A stretch of 64,000 nucleotides of DNA from Lachnospiraceae bacterium (GTDB taxonomy: Bacteria > Bacillota > Clostridia > Lachnospirales > Lachnospiraceae). Where the stretch lies: the NCBI GenBank assembly GCA_017620255.1, contig JAFZQU010000006.1, positions 53,490-117,489 on the forward strand. The letters are read 5' to 3'. Both the position numbers and the translations under genes were made by a program. Under the pieces are notes generated by a model. That model worked only from the letters and a program-made list of their open reading frames with translations, did not search any database and was not told the origin of the DNA. Positions 35,010-44,316 of the stretch are shown here, piece after piece (the stretch's first letter is position 1; each line of letters begins with the position of its first letter).

Positions 35010-37403
35010 CTACTGGTATCTGATATTTGTGATCGCGCACTGGTCACCTGTCAGTGCCGCGTAAATGTCGCGTGTTTCCTTGTTGATCTTTGTGGTGCTC
35101 TTGATGGAAATACCGCCGTTCTCCGTTGTAACGGTCACGGTATTGCCGCGTCTGCGGATGGAAACGGTGCAGTCCATACCTTGTTTGTTCTGTTCTTTCC
35201 AGTTTTCCCATCCGTCAAAATCATCCGTCCGGTTCACAACGATCTTATTCTCCGCGTTCGCATCGGATTCCCAGTTTTCCCCGTCCAGTCTGACCAGCAC
35301 ATACTCAAGGAAACCGGGCCCTTTCACCTGCCCGTTTTTGGACGAATAGATGGAGACGTACGGGCAATGCCAGATCAGTCTGGCTGTCGGCAGGCTCATG
35401 GTATGGAAACGGATCTGCATGTTGTCTCTGACCGGCATGCCCTGCGATGCGGCGGATCTCCAGCCGTCCACCTGCACGTTCGGGATGTCCCCGGCCGGCA
35501 CGTTGATATAGCTGATCTCCTCGGCGATCCGCGGGATCTCCTTTTCATCGATCTCCTTCTCTGCCTTCTGGATCTTCACATTGCTGATCTCGCAGTGTTC
35601 GCCTGTCAGCGCGATATAGGTGAAGCGTACTGCATCCGGCAGCGCCAGGATCACTTCCAGGCTTTGATATACATTATCGATCCGAAGCCGCAGATGATCT
35701 TTCCACTTAACTGCATTCACCGTATACTGTATGCCGTGCTTTTCTTCCGACTCATAGTCGATATCATCGGCATCATGCACCGTGACATGCGTTTCCAGTT
35801 TTCTGGCTTCCTCGCAGATCGTCTCACCGTTGAAACGGATCACGGCGTATTCAAGGTACTTCATTTCCTTCTGCTTCTTTTCATCATCCTCATGGACTCT
35901 CGCATCCAGCGCGTCAAATAAGATGATCGTCGGAACGCAGTCAGAATAGGGATAATCCTCATCGCGTTTGCTGTTTAACACGATCGTGGTCGGACGTTCG
36001 TTGACCATGATCCCGGTCGTGATCGTAGAACGGTATTCTTCAAAGCGCATCTCAATGGTTCCGCCAAGTTCCGTCAGATCCTCCCGCTCCTTCATCTGAT
36101 AGTCGGGATCCCGGTCGATCAGATGCAGCATAAGGCCTGCAAAGTTGGGATCGAACTGCGTCTCCATGCCTTTGACGATCTCTTCACGCACTTCCTGCTG
36201 CGGTTTCGGTTCCCTGTAGCTTCGTTTACTGGTCATTGCGTCATAGGCATCTGCCACGGCAATGATCCTTGCGATCTCCGGGATATCGTCTCCCTTCAGT
36301 CCCATCGGGTAACCCTTCCCGTCATACCGCTCATGATGGAAATTGGCACCGACGCTTAAATAGGGCGAGCGTGTGATCCTCGATAAGATCTGGCTGCCGA
36401 TCACGGGATGTTTCTTGATCTCGTTATATTCAGCACTTGTCAGTTTTCCTTCTTTGTTGATGATCTTATCGGCGATACCGATCTTGCCGACATCATGCAG
36501 CAGCGCCGCAAAATAGATCTCATCGCATTCCTCGGTACTCTTTCCCGAAAGCTGCGCGATCTTTCTGGAATACTCCGCCACTCTGGTGGAATGACCGTGC
36601 GTATACCGGTCCTTGGCATCGATCGCACCCGCCAGGGCCTCCGCCGTCTGTTCGAGCAGGATGTGCATGTTCTTCTGCTCTTCCTTCAGCATACGGATCT
36701 CGATCTGATCCGCGTTTGCGACCGTTTCATTCAGGTCGATCAACGCAAAGATATAAAGCAGTGCCGCTGTGCCCACAACCGTGATATTGGTCAGGGAAAC
36801 GCCGTAATGGAATGCCTGAAAGGCAGTGGCTACGATCGGAACGATCGTAAAGAGCACCAGTGGCGTCCGGAGCCCCGGGCGCAGTCTTTTATAGTGCCGG
36901 ATGATCACGGTGGCCTGCAGGATCAACATCACGAGCGGGATCAGATAGCAGAGCAGATATCCCGGCGCCCGCTCGTAATGGTTGGTCTCATCAAATACAT
37001 AGTACAGACCCGTGAACTGGGACACGGTCAAAAGGATCACGCCCAGAACATACAGAACTTCGACGGCTCTTAAACGGCGCGGGACTTTTTCCAGCCCGCC
37101 TTCGTTTATATACAGGTCGATCAGATACAGGTTAAACGAGAACAGCAGCGTCAGTTCCAGGAAAAATACCATAAAGTTGGAAACCCTGACCATCCACCAT
37201 CCGGTCTGGCTGATGTTTCCCCTGTAAATATACGCATACCGGTCAAAGACCAGAAGCAGCATGGCGGTCAGCTCGATCGCCATCAGCGCCCTTCTTCTCT
37301 TCGGAGGGATCGATCTTGTGATCAGCACCAGAAGCGCGAGCGCACCGCAGATTCCCGAAAGGATCAGCATGATATTCAGTTGGTTCGTTCTTAAGAACAT
37401 CAT
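35010..37403 (-). CDS. Membrane HD-GYP protein (probable c-di-GMP phosphodiesterase) with duplicated C-terminal beta domains
   Basis: 797 aa. About seven transmembrane helices occupy residues 10-230. A linker helix leads to an HD-GYP domain (about 255-430): HGHSTRVAEYSR, LLHDVGKIG (HD, near 300) and HHERYDGKGYPMGL (GYP, near 355), all key residues present, so c-di-GMP hydrolysis is expected. From about 470 to the end are two beta-rich domains, each closing with similar tails (LTGEHCEISNVKI and LTGDQCAITNIRY), so a duplication is evident; I do not know the fold. The start ATG overlaps the murE stop by 4 nt (ATGA), giving translational coupling. A GAGGAG lies upstream. The C-terminal pair may act as a sensor or binder, which is inference. 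Confidence 0.88.
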   Translation of the reverse strand: MMFLRTNQLNIMLILSGICGALALLVLITRSIPPKRRRALMAIELTAMLLLVFDRYAYIYRGNISQTGWWMVRVSNFMVFFLELTLLFSFNLYLIDLYINEGGLEKVPRRLRAVEVLYVLGVILLTVSQFTGLYYVFDETNHYERAPGYLLCYLIPLVMLILQATVIIRHYKRLRPGLRTPLVLFTIVPIVATAFQAFHYGVSLTNITVVGTAALLYIFALIDLNETVANADQIEIRMLKEEQKNMHILLEQTAEALAGAIDAKDRYTHGHSTRVAEYSRKIAQLSGKSTEECDEIYFAALLHDVGKIGIADKIINKEGKLTSAEYNEIKKHPVIGSQILSRITRSPYLSVGANFHHERYDGKGYPMGLKGDDIPEIARIIAVADAYDAMTSKRSYREPKPQQEVREEIVKGMETQFDPNFAGLMLHLIDRDPDYQMKEREDLTELGGTIEMRFEEYRSTITTGIMVNERPTTIVLNSKRDEDYPYSDCVPTIILFDALDARVHEDDEKKQKEMKYLEYAVIRFNGETICEEARKLETHVTVHDADDIDYESEEKHGIQYTVNAVKWKDHLRLRIDNVYQSLEVILALPDAVRFTYIALTGEHCEISNVKIQKAEKEIDEKEIPRIAEEISYINVPAGDIPNVQVDGWRSAASQGMPVRDNMQIRFHTMSLPTARLIWHCPYVSIYSSKNGQVKGPGFLEYVLVRLDGENWESDANAENKIVVNRTDDFDGWENWKEQNKQGMDCTVSIRRRGNTVTVTTENGGISIKSTTKINKETRDIYAALTGDQCAITNIRYQ

Positions 37404-38854
37404 CCCTGTAAGATCTCCTCGATCAGAACCCGTTCATCCATCGGGTATTTTACACCTTTGATCTCCTGATAATCCTCGTGTCCCTTGCCGGCAAGCACGA
37501 TCACATCCCCGTCCTGCGCGTTATGGATCGCATAGGCGATCGCTTCCTTGCGGTCAATGATCTCCACGTACTTACCGTCCGTCCTGCCGATCCCGACCTT
37601 GATATCGTCGATGATCGCCTGCGGATCCTCAAACCGCGGATTATCGGAAGTGATGATCGAAAGGTCCGCATATTCCCCGGACACTTCTCCCATCTCGTAC
37701 CGGCGGTCCCTTGCACGGTTTCCGCCACAGCCGAACACGCAGACCAGGCGGCCCGGCTCGTATTCGCGAAGCGTCTCCAGAAGAGAGCGCAGTGCCATGC
37801 CGTTGTGCGCATAATCGATCATCAGCGTGAAACGGTCGGAAATGGGTATCATCTCAATGCGGCCCTTGACTTTGGCAGCCGCAAGTGCTTTTAACACATC
37901 GTCTTTCCCGATCGCAAAATGCCTGCAGACCGCGATCGCACAAAGTGCATTGTATACACTGAATTTACCGGGTGTCGGTATGGAAACATGCAGATCGGTA
38001 AGACCCGTTACGTCAAAATCAACTCCGAGGCAGCCCGGTTTCTTCACCAGTTCTATATTTTCCGCCTTAAGGTCCGGCGTTCCGGTCAGTCCGTACGTCT
38101 CCACGCTGCAGGTATGTCCCGCAAGGACCGCTTCATGATGCGCATCATCCGCATTGACGATCCCGACCCTGCACTGTCTGAAAAGCAGGCTCTTGCAGGA
38201 TAAATAGTGCTCAAAACTCTCATGTTCACCGGGCCCGATATGATCCGGCTCGATATTCGTAAAGATCCCCAGGTCAAAATCAATGGCGTCGGTCCTGTGC
38301 ATCATCAACCCCTGTGACGACACTTCCATGACAACAGCCTGCATCCCCGCATCTGCCATCTTCCGGAAGTATTCCTGGATCGTGATGGATTCGGGCGTCG
38401 TGTTCTTGGCGGGAATGTGTTCATCCCCGATGATCACTTCGATCGTACCGATCAGACCGACACGGAAGCCCGCATGCTCTAAGATCGATCTTATCAGATA
38501 AGTCGTCGTGGTCTTGCCCTTGGTGCCTGTCACGCCGATCACTTTCATTTCCCTGGCGGGATGGCCAAACCATGCGGCACTTAAATAGGCAAGCGCGCGT
38601 CTGGTCGAATCCACGCGGATCACGGTAACAGGGGTAGTGACCTGCACATCCTTCTCCACGATCAGGGCGGCCGCACCTGCTTTTGCCACCTCATCCGCAG
38701 CTGAATGGCCGTCAAAGTTCGCGCCTGCGATGCAGACAAACACGCAGTCTTTTCCGGCTTTGCGGTTATCCGTCACGATCCCGGAAACCGGGATCTCCGT
38801 GCTTCCCTGCAGTATTTCATAGCTGTATTCTTCAAGCAGATCTGACAGTTGCAT
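37400..38854 (-). CDS. murE: UDP-N-acetylmuramoyl-L-alanyl-D-glutamate-2,6-diaminopimelate ligase
   Basis: 484 aa. The ATG at 38854 is used because GAGG lies 6 nt before it; an in-frame GTG 12 nt upstream is part of that ribosome site. The N-terminal UDP-binding domain (VSGIVTDNRKAGKDCVFVCIAG), the ATP-loop VIGVTGTKGKTTTTYLI, EVSSQGLMMHR, the central MurD-like motifs and DYAHNGMAL are all present. The amino-acid-recognition loop reads TSDNPRFEDPQ; the Arg in DNPR marks meso-diaminopimelate enzymes rather than Lys-adding ones. It adds the third residue of the peptidoglycan stem peptide in the cytosol. It heads the operon of HD-GYP, VanX-like, mannosidase, small protein and rsuA. No clear promoter is visible in the 151-nt gap to recJ. 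Confidence 0.95.
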   Translation of the reverse strand: MQLSDLLEEYSYEILQGSTEIPVSGIVTDNRKAGKDCVFVCIAGANFDGHSAADEVAKAGAAALIVEKDVQVTTPVTVIRVDSTRRALAYLSAAWFGHPAREMKVIGVTGTKGKTTTTYLIRSILEHAGFRVGLIGTIEVIIGDEHIPAKNTTPESITIQEYFRKMADAGMQAVVMEVSSQGLMMHRTDAIDFDLGIFTNIEPDHIGPGEHESFEHYLSCKSLLFRQCRVGIVNADDAHHEAVLAGHTCSVETYGLTGTPDLKAENIELVKKPGCLGVDFDVTGLTDLHVSIPTPGKFSVYNALCAIAVCRHFAIGKDDVLKALAAAKVKGRIEMIPISDRFTLMIDYAHNGMALRSLLETLREYEPGRLVCVFGCGGNRARDRRYEMGEVSGEYADLSIITSDNPRFEDPQAIIDDIKVGIGRTDGKYVEIIDRKEAIAYAIHNAQDGDVIVLAGKGHEDYQEIKGVKYPMDERVLIEEILQG

Positions 38855-39005
38855 AGGTTTCCTCACTTCTTCTGAATATATCTTAAATCCTTTAGAATCA
38901 CTTTATTCTTTCTTTATGGTTTGTACACAGTTTGAACACACTTTCCGTTTAGAATGAATTTCAGATAGATGAAACACTCACTATCTCCCCCCTCATAAGA
39001 GAATC

Positions 39006-40721
39006 TCAAGCCGGTGCCACCAAGGTGTCCGGCTTGATCTCTTTTATCTGCGCTTCCACGCTCCGGACGCCCCTGAATTCATTGATCACCGGGGTATAGG
39101 CGACCATAACGGTATCACCCGCATGATACGTTTCCGCGAAGGCATCCCCGTCACCAAACAGGACGCCGACCACGGTCTCGTCTTCAAAATCCACTTTTAC
39201 AACATTATGCGCATCGCCCTGCACGCGTACATTCCTGATCTTAAGACCTTTCTGTGCAAAGACCGGCCTGGGATTGCCCGTGCCGTATGGGCTTAAGCGG
39301 TCAAGTTCCTCCACAAACGTTTCCGTGGCAAAACGCAACGGCATAGCGATATCAATGGTGAGTTTCTCGGTCAGATCCGCTTCTGTCAGCGTTGCCTGCG
39401 CATTCAGACGCGTCCGCAGTTTATTCACTTCCGCTTCACCGGCCAGGGACATGCCGGCAGCCATCTTGTGTCCGCCGAATTTGACAAACAGTTCGGAAAC
39501 CGCCTGCAGGCCTGCAAACATGTTGTAGGCTTCGATCGAACGGCCCGATCCTTTGATCTGCCCGCTTTCGGTACCGGTCAGAAGGATCGTCGGTCTGTAG
39601 TAGTGTTCCCTGACTTTGCCTGCCACGATACCCGCAATGCTCTCATGGCAGTCCGGCAGGTAGATCACAAGCACCTTGTCGTCCTGCATGGCAGGGTTAT
39701 GGGCATCTCCGCTCTGCACGATCGCGATCGCCTGCTCCGTAGCAGCGAGCGTGATATTCTTCCGTTCTTCGTTCAGTCTCTTTAATTCCTGCGCAGACAG
39801 AAGTGCATGGTGTTCATCTTCCGTCATGAATAATTCCAGTGCACGTTCCGCCTCATCCAGACGCCCGGTCGCGTTCACGCAGGGCCCCAGGATAAAGCCG
39901 AAATGGTAAGCGGCAAGCATATCCCGGTTGATGCCGGTTACGGTCAGTAGCGCATCAAGACCTGCATTCTGTGTATGTTTGAGGGCTTCCAGCCCGTATT
40001 TGACAATGATCCTGTTTTCATGCAGGAGCGGCATCACATCACAGACCGTTGCAAAAGCCGCAAACTGCAGATGTTCTTCCCGTTCAGGGACCCCCATCCG
40101 CTTACAGAGAACCTGTGTCAGTTTCCATGCGACTACGGCCCCGCAGATATCCGGATAAGGATAGTTGCTGCCCGGCTCCTTCGGATCGATGATCACATCG
40201 GCATCAGGCAAAACTTCCGGGGCTTCGTGATGGTCTGTCACGATCACGCACATGCCCTCTTCTTTGGCATAAGCGATCTCGGAGACTGCCGCGATCCCGT
40301 TGTCACAGGTTAAGAGCAGGGAGATCTTGTCATCCACAGCCTTTTCCACGATCGAACGGTTCAGTCCGTATCCGTCCCTGATCCGGTCCGGGATCTGCCA
40401 GGATACTTCCGCGCCGCAATCGCGCAGTGCCGTGACCAGTATATAGGTGGCACAGATGCCGTCCACGTCATAATCGCCGACCACGCGGATCGCGCCTCCG
40501 CCTTCGATCGCACCCTGCAGAAGGGCTGCCGCCATATCCACGCCTTTTAAGGACGAGGGGTCCGGCAGGTCTGCAAGTGTACCGTTTAAGAACCGCTCTA
40601 TTTCTTCCGGTGTCTGCATATCCCTGTTACGGATGATCCGCGCCAGCATGGGACTGATATGGAATTGTCTTCCGATCGCGTCAAAATCCGCCCGTTTGGC
40701 GGTCACCACCCATTTTTTCAT
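39006..40721 (-). CDS. recJ: Single-stranded-DNA-specific exonuclease RecJ
   Basis: 571 aa, the standard length. DHH-family motifs are complete: VVGDYDVDGICATYIL (near 80), CDNGIAA, VIVTDHHEAPE, DPKEPGSNYPY, and the DHHA1 motif KFGGHKMAAGMSL; a C-terminal OB-like domain has LSPYGTGNPRPVF. It degrades 5' ssDNA in recombination and repair. The start MKKWVVTAKRADFDAIG is conserved across the family. No Shine-Dalgarno sequence precedes the ATG, and the predicted -10 ends 9 nt upstream, so a leaderless or very short-leader transcript is possible. It stands alone between murE and secDF. Confidence 0.96.
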   Translation of the reverse strand: MKKWVVTAKRADFDAIGRQFHISPMLARIIRNRDMQTPEEIERFLNGTLADLPDPSSLKGVDMAAALLQGAIEGGGAIRVVGDYDVDGICATYILVTALRDCGAEVSWQIPDRIRDGYGLNRSIVEKAVDDKISLLLTCDNGIAAVSEIAYAKEEGMCVIVTDHHEAPEVLPDADVIIDPKEPGSNYPYPDICGAVVAWKLTQVLCKRMGVPEREEHLQFAAFATVCDVMPLLHENRIIVKYGLEALKHTQNAGLDALLTVTGINRDMLAAYHFGFILGPCVNATGRLDEAERALELFMTEDEHHALLSAQELKRLNEERKNITLAATEQAIAIVQSGDAHNPAMQDDKVLVIYLPDCHESIAGIVAGKVREHYYRPTILLTGTESGQIKGSGRSIEAYNMFAGLQAVSELFVKFGGHKMAAGMSLAGEAEVNKLRTRLNAQATLTEADLTEKLTIDIAMPLRFATETFVEELDRLSPYGTGNPRPVFAQKGLKIRNVRVQGDAHNVVKVDFEDETVVGVLFGDGDAFAETYHAGDTVMVAYTPVINEFRGVRSVEAQIKEIKPDTLVAPA

Positions 40722-40729
40722 ACAAAGTT

Positions 40730-40758
40730 ATTATAGTACGCGACCGTAAGATAGGCAA
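40730..40758 (-). promoter_or_regulatory. Candidate recJ promoter very close to the start codon
   Basis: Minus strand: TTGCCT (40753-40758), 17 nt, perfect TATAAT (40730-40735). The predicted transcription start falls within a few bases of the ATG at 40721. Confidence 0.5.
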
Positions 40759-40760
40759 AC

Positions 40761-40798
40761 AAAAATCAAGAGACCGCAGGACTTGCGATCTCTTGATT
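40761..40798 (-). terminator. Intrinsic terminator of secDF
   Basis: Stem AATCAAGAGA/TCTCTTGATT extended by CGCA/TGCG past one mismatch, loop GGACT, followed by TTTTTG on the minus strand. It lies 52 nt past the secDF stop and directly upstream of the recJ promoter. Confidence 0.88.
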
Positions 40799-40849
40799 AT
40801 TACATTATGTAAACCATTTTGCGATCCGGCCTCTTTGAGCCCCGGACGT

Positions 40850-43102
40850 TTAACTTTCTTTCTTCACGATCTTCGTACGCAGGATGTACCAGAGTGCACT
40901 CGCGATGCAAACCGAGGAATAAGCGCCGCAGATGATACCGATCATCAGCGGAAGGGCGAATTCCTTGATCGAGCTTACGCCGTTGATGTAGAGCACCGCT
41001 ACCATGATAAAGGTTGTCAGGGAAGTGAAGATACTTCTCGACAGTGTCTGGTTCACGCACTTGTTGACCACTGCCTGCAGGTCGTCATTCTTGCGCAGGC
41101 TCTTTAATGCTTCACGGATCCTGTCGAAGATAACGATGGTCGCGTTGATCGAGTAACCGACAAGCGTCAGCATACATGCGATGAACGAGGATCCGACGGA
41201 TACTCTTGCGATCGCATAGAACGCAAGTACCACCAATACGTCATGCATCAGACAGATAACAGAGCTTGCACCGAAGCGCAGGTCTTTGAACCGTACCCAG
41301 ATGTAGAGCAGCATCAGGACGATCGCAACGATGATCGAGATGACTGCATCTTTCTTCATTTCTTTTCCGATGGTCGCGGAGATCGTCTCGGCCTGGATGT
41401 TTTCTTCTGCCACGCCGAACTGCTCTTCCATGACCTTGTTGAACTCTTCTCTTTCGGAAACCGTTAAGGAACGGGTCTTGAAGATCACTTCGTTCGTACC
41501 TGCCACCTTCGTGGACTGTACGTTACCGTCGCCGGTGATCTTTTCAATATAAGGAACAACCTTGGAATCGATATCTGCAAGGCTCATGTCCTCGTTGAAC
41601 GTTACGTTACTGGATGTACCGCCAAGGAACTCAAGCGAGAAGTTCAGAGTATGCTCGCCTTTTGCACCGTGGAAGGCCATTCCGACAAAGCCTGCTAAGA
41701 TCACAGCCACCGAGATCGCGATGAAGATGTGCTTCTTGCCGAGGAAATCGATGTCCTTGCGGTCTTTTGCCTTGCCGTACCACTTCTCATTCTGAATGCC
41801 GAGCGCGAAGAGCGCCTGCATGATGTATTTCGTCACGAACAGCGCCGTGATCATGGATAAAACGATACCGAGGATCAGGGTCTGTGCAAAACCTTTGATG
41901 GAGCCCGAACCGAAGATCAGCAGCACGACACCTGCGATCAGGGTCGTCACGTTACCGTCGATGATGGCGGAAAGGGCTTTCTGATAACCGATCTGCATGG
42001 CTGATTTTACCGTCTTGCCTGTCGCGATCTCTTCACGGATACGCGCAAAGGTGATCACGTTCGCATCCACAGCCATACCGATCGACAGGATGATACCTGC
42101 GATACCGGGCAGGGTCAGTGTGATATCGAACAGATCCAGGCAGACCATCATCAGCACGGTGTAGAGCATCAGTGCGAGCGATGCTGCAAGGCCCGGGATA
42201 AAGTATACGCAGATCATGAACACAATCACGATACCGAGACCGATCGCGCCGGCAACCAGACTCTTTGCGATCGCTTCGCTACCGAGCTGGGCACCGACCA
42301 CGTTACTGCGCAGTTCTTCGAGTTCCACTTTCAGTCCACCGATACGGATCGTGGAAGCGAGCTGTTCTGCTTCTTCGAAACTGTTCATGCCGGTGATGAC
42401 TGCGTTACCGTCCACGATCGCCGCATTTACGGCCGGAACGGACACATCATCGCCGTCGTAGTAGATCATGATCGTATCATGTGTTGCAACCGCTTCGGTC
42501 GTTGCGTCCGCAAACTTCTGCGTACCGCTTTCATTTAAAGTCAGGGCTACGACATATTCCGTATTGCCCATATTATCTTTCTGGCCGCCCGCTTCCGCAG
42601 TCTTCACATCGGAACCGGAGCACACGATGGAACCGTCCGCGGTAAGCTCCTCAATAGACTTGCTGAGTTCGTAATCCGGCTTGCCGTTCTCTTTATATCC
42701 GGTCAGCGCATAGTTCTCGCTGCCGTCAGGACCGAGATGTTTGATGAAATACAGGGAACCCGGTTTGCCCAGTTCCTCCAGGATCGCGTTTGCATCCGTA
42801 ACGCCGGGGATCTCGATGTTGATCCGGTCGTCGCCTTCCTGATACACCTGCGACTCCGTGCTGTAATTCTCCACACGTTTTTTCAGCTTTTCGATCGTAT
42901 CACTCATGTCCGTGCTCGACGGTTTTTCCTCGCCAACAGCCTGATAGGTGATACTGACACCGCCTGCAAGATCAAGACCTAACTTGATATCCCTTGCGGA
43001 GCCTGTCTTTTCCGCGCCGACCCCGAAGATCGTCATATAACCGAATCCGCCGATCAGAATGGCTAAAACGATCAGGGTGATAATGGCATTTCTCTTTTTC
43101 AT
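40850..43102 (-). CDS. secDF: Fused protein-export membrane protein SecDF
   Basis: 750 aa. The SecD half has an N-terminal helix, the first periplasmic domain (DLAGGVSITYQAV, INIEIPGVTDANAILEELGKPG) and a six-helix bundle with GIAGIILSIGMAVDANVITFARIREE. The SecF half begins near residue 455 (IFIAISVAVILAGFVGMA), with LEFLGGTSSNVTF and the membrane motif TLVGYSINATIVIFDRIREALK. Twelve helices in all. SecDF uses the proton-motive force to help SecYEG-dependent translocation. GAGGAG lies 10 nt before the ATG; a perfect palindrome CCGGGTTACCCGG (43129-43141) and a TATAAT (minus strand, 43168-43173) lie in the leader. The natural load on Sec here includes three exoproteins of 1941-2985 aa. Confidence 0.96.
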   Translation of the reverse strand: MKKRNAIITLIVLAILIGGFGYMTIFGVGAEKTGSARDIKLGLDLAGGVSITYQAVGEEKPSSTDMSDTIEKLKKRVENYSTESQVYQEGDDRINIEIPGVTDANAILEELGKPGSLYFIKHLGPDGSENYALTGYKENGKPDYELSKSIEELTADGSIVCSGSDVKTAEAGGQKDNMGNTEYVVALTLNESGTQKFADATTEAVATHDTIMIYYDGDDVSVPAVNAAIVDGNAVITGMNSFEEAEQLASTIRIGGLKVELEELRSNVVGAQLGSEAIAKSLVAGAIGLGIVIVFMICVYFIPGLAASLALMLYTVLMMVCLDLFDITLTLPGIAGIILSIGMAVDANVITFARIREEIATGKTVKSAMQIGYQKALSAIIDGNVTTLIAGVVLLIFGSGSIKGFAQTLILGIVLSMITALFVTKYIMQALFALGIQNEKWYGKAKDRKDIDFLGKKHIFIAISVAVILAGFVGMAFHGAKGEHTLNFSLEFLGGTSSNVTFNEDMSLADIDSKVVPYIEKITGDGNVQSTKVAGTNEVIFKTRSLTVSEREEFNKVMEEQFGVAEENIQAETISATIGKEMKKDAVISIIVAIVLMLLYIWVRFKDLRFGASSVICLMHDVLVVLAFYAIARVSVGSSFIACMLTLVGYSINATIVIFDRIREALKSLRKNDDLQAVVNKCVNQTLSRSIFTSLTTFIMVAVLYINGVSSIKEFALPLMIGIICGAYSSVCIASALWYILRTKIVKKES

Positions 43103-43204
43103 TGCTGCATTTCTCCTCTTTATAGTAGCCGGGTTACCCGGACTGCCGTTCCATACATACGCGGCATATTATAACACAAATCCATGCTTCTGCATAGAAA
43201 AAAA

Positions 43205-44314
43205 TCAGTTTGTCATCAGGTAGATCAGCGCGATGATCGCGATGGCGATCAGGATCGCGACAAGTACCCGCAGAGCCGATACCGGCGACCTTCCGCCGAC
43301 CTTGCCGCTCTGTCCGTTCACCATGAACTGGTAAACCTTTCCTTTATAAGTAAAACTGGAAATGTAGATCGGCAGCATCAGGTATTTGTAAGTGATGTTG
43401 GAGTAAGCCGTGCGCATTGCCAGATTGGCAACGGAATCCGCGTTGTGCTCGCTGCGGATCTTGTTCTCGATCAGGGCTCTCAAGCGGTTTGTAATGAACT
43501 GCTTGGCCTTTTCCCAGGCGTCCTTTAAACCGAGGGAATAGCGCTCCGCCGCGTAGCCTGCGATATATTCAGGCTTATATGTCTTGTTGTCCGCGGTATC
43601 AAACGGCTCGATCATGTTCAGGATCGAGGAATCGTGGTGGTTCGATGCCAGCACCAGCTCGTCATCCACGAAATGATGATAGGTGCCGGAGGTGTTGTGC
43701 CAGTCCGTCACGATCTTTTCCTCATCCCCGTGTTTGACTTTTCTGTTGATCCCGTATCTTGCCGTATATGTTGTATCCGTATCGGCGTCAAACGTCCAGT
43801 ACGGAAGATAGATTCCCTGGAATTTATCCGCCTTGGCGCTTCGCTTTGCTTCGCTTGGGCAGAACCATTTGCCTTTAAGCCAGGACATGAAATTGGCGCC
43901 GGCCTGCTGTGCCGTGATCCTGAAAGGTACCACGCCGTTTGGCGCAAGTGTCGTGACATCGTTCGCTTCCATGACCTGGTTGGAGCCGCAGTAGGGGCAC
44001 TCGCTTGCTACTTCCAGCGCATCGTATACACTGGTCGCACCGCATGATTTACAGGTAACGGTCTTCTGGGCCAGACCCCAGTCGCAGTTTCCGGTCAGTT
44101 CCGCAGAGGCAAAATCAAGCTCCTCCGCTCTTTCCGGCTTGTCCGTAGCCGTCTTGATCTCTTCCTGATAATCGCAATACGGGCAGTGCAGGCCGCCGGT
44201 CGCGGGATCGAAATCCATAACGCCGCCGCAGGCGGGACATTTTCTGTCCGTCTCCTTTAAGGTTTGTGTTTTTTCTGCTGTGAGCAGGTCGTCGTAATTG
44301 GTCAGTTCAGCCAT
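43205..44314 (-). CDS. Zinc-ribbon membrane protein of unknown function
   Basis: 369 aa. Two or three N-terminal C4/C2-type ribbons are present: CPACGGVMDF...CPYCDYQEE and CKSCGATSVYDA...CPYCGSNQVME. A central region (YLPYWTFDADTDTTYTARYG, WHNTSGTYHHFVDDELVLAS) is typical of a family often annotated as zinc ribbon or TFIIB-type domain proteins. One transmembrane helix is at the C-terminus (LRVLVAILIAIAIIALIYLM). The protein is therefore tail-anchored with a cytosolic ribbon domain. It starts 2 nt after the stop of the CNNM-type transporter, with GAGGCGG upstream, and is probably translationally coupled to it. Function not known. Confidence 0.85.
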   Translation of the reverse strand: MAELTNYDDLLTAEKTQTLKETDRKCPACGGVMDFDPATGGLHCPYCDYQEEIKTATDKPERAEELDFASAELTGNCDWGLAQKTVTCKSCGATSVYDALEVASECPYCGSNQVMEANDVTTLAPNGVVPFRITAQQAGANFMSWLKGKWFCPSEAKRSAKADKFQGIYLPYWTFDADTDTTYTARYGINRKVKHGDEEKIVTDWHNTSGTYHHFVDDELVLASNHHDSSILNMIEPFDTADNKTYKPEYIAGYAAERYSLGLKDAWEKAKQFITNRLRALIENKIRSEHNADSVANLAMRTAYSNITYKYLMLPIYISSFTYKGKVYQFMVNGQSGKVGGRSPVSALRVLVAILIAIAIIALIYLMTN

Positions 44315-44316
44315 TT

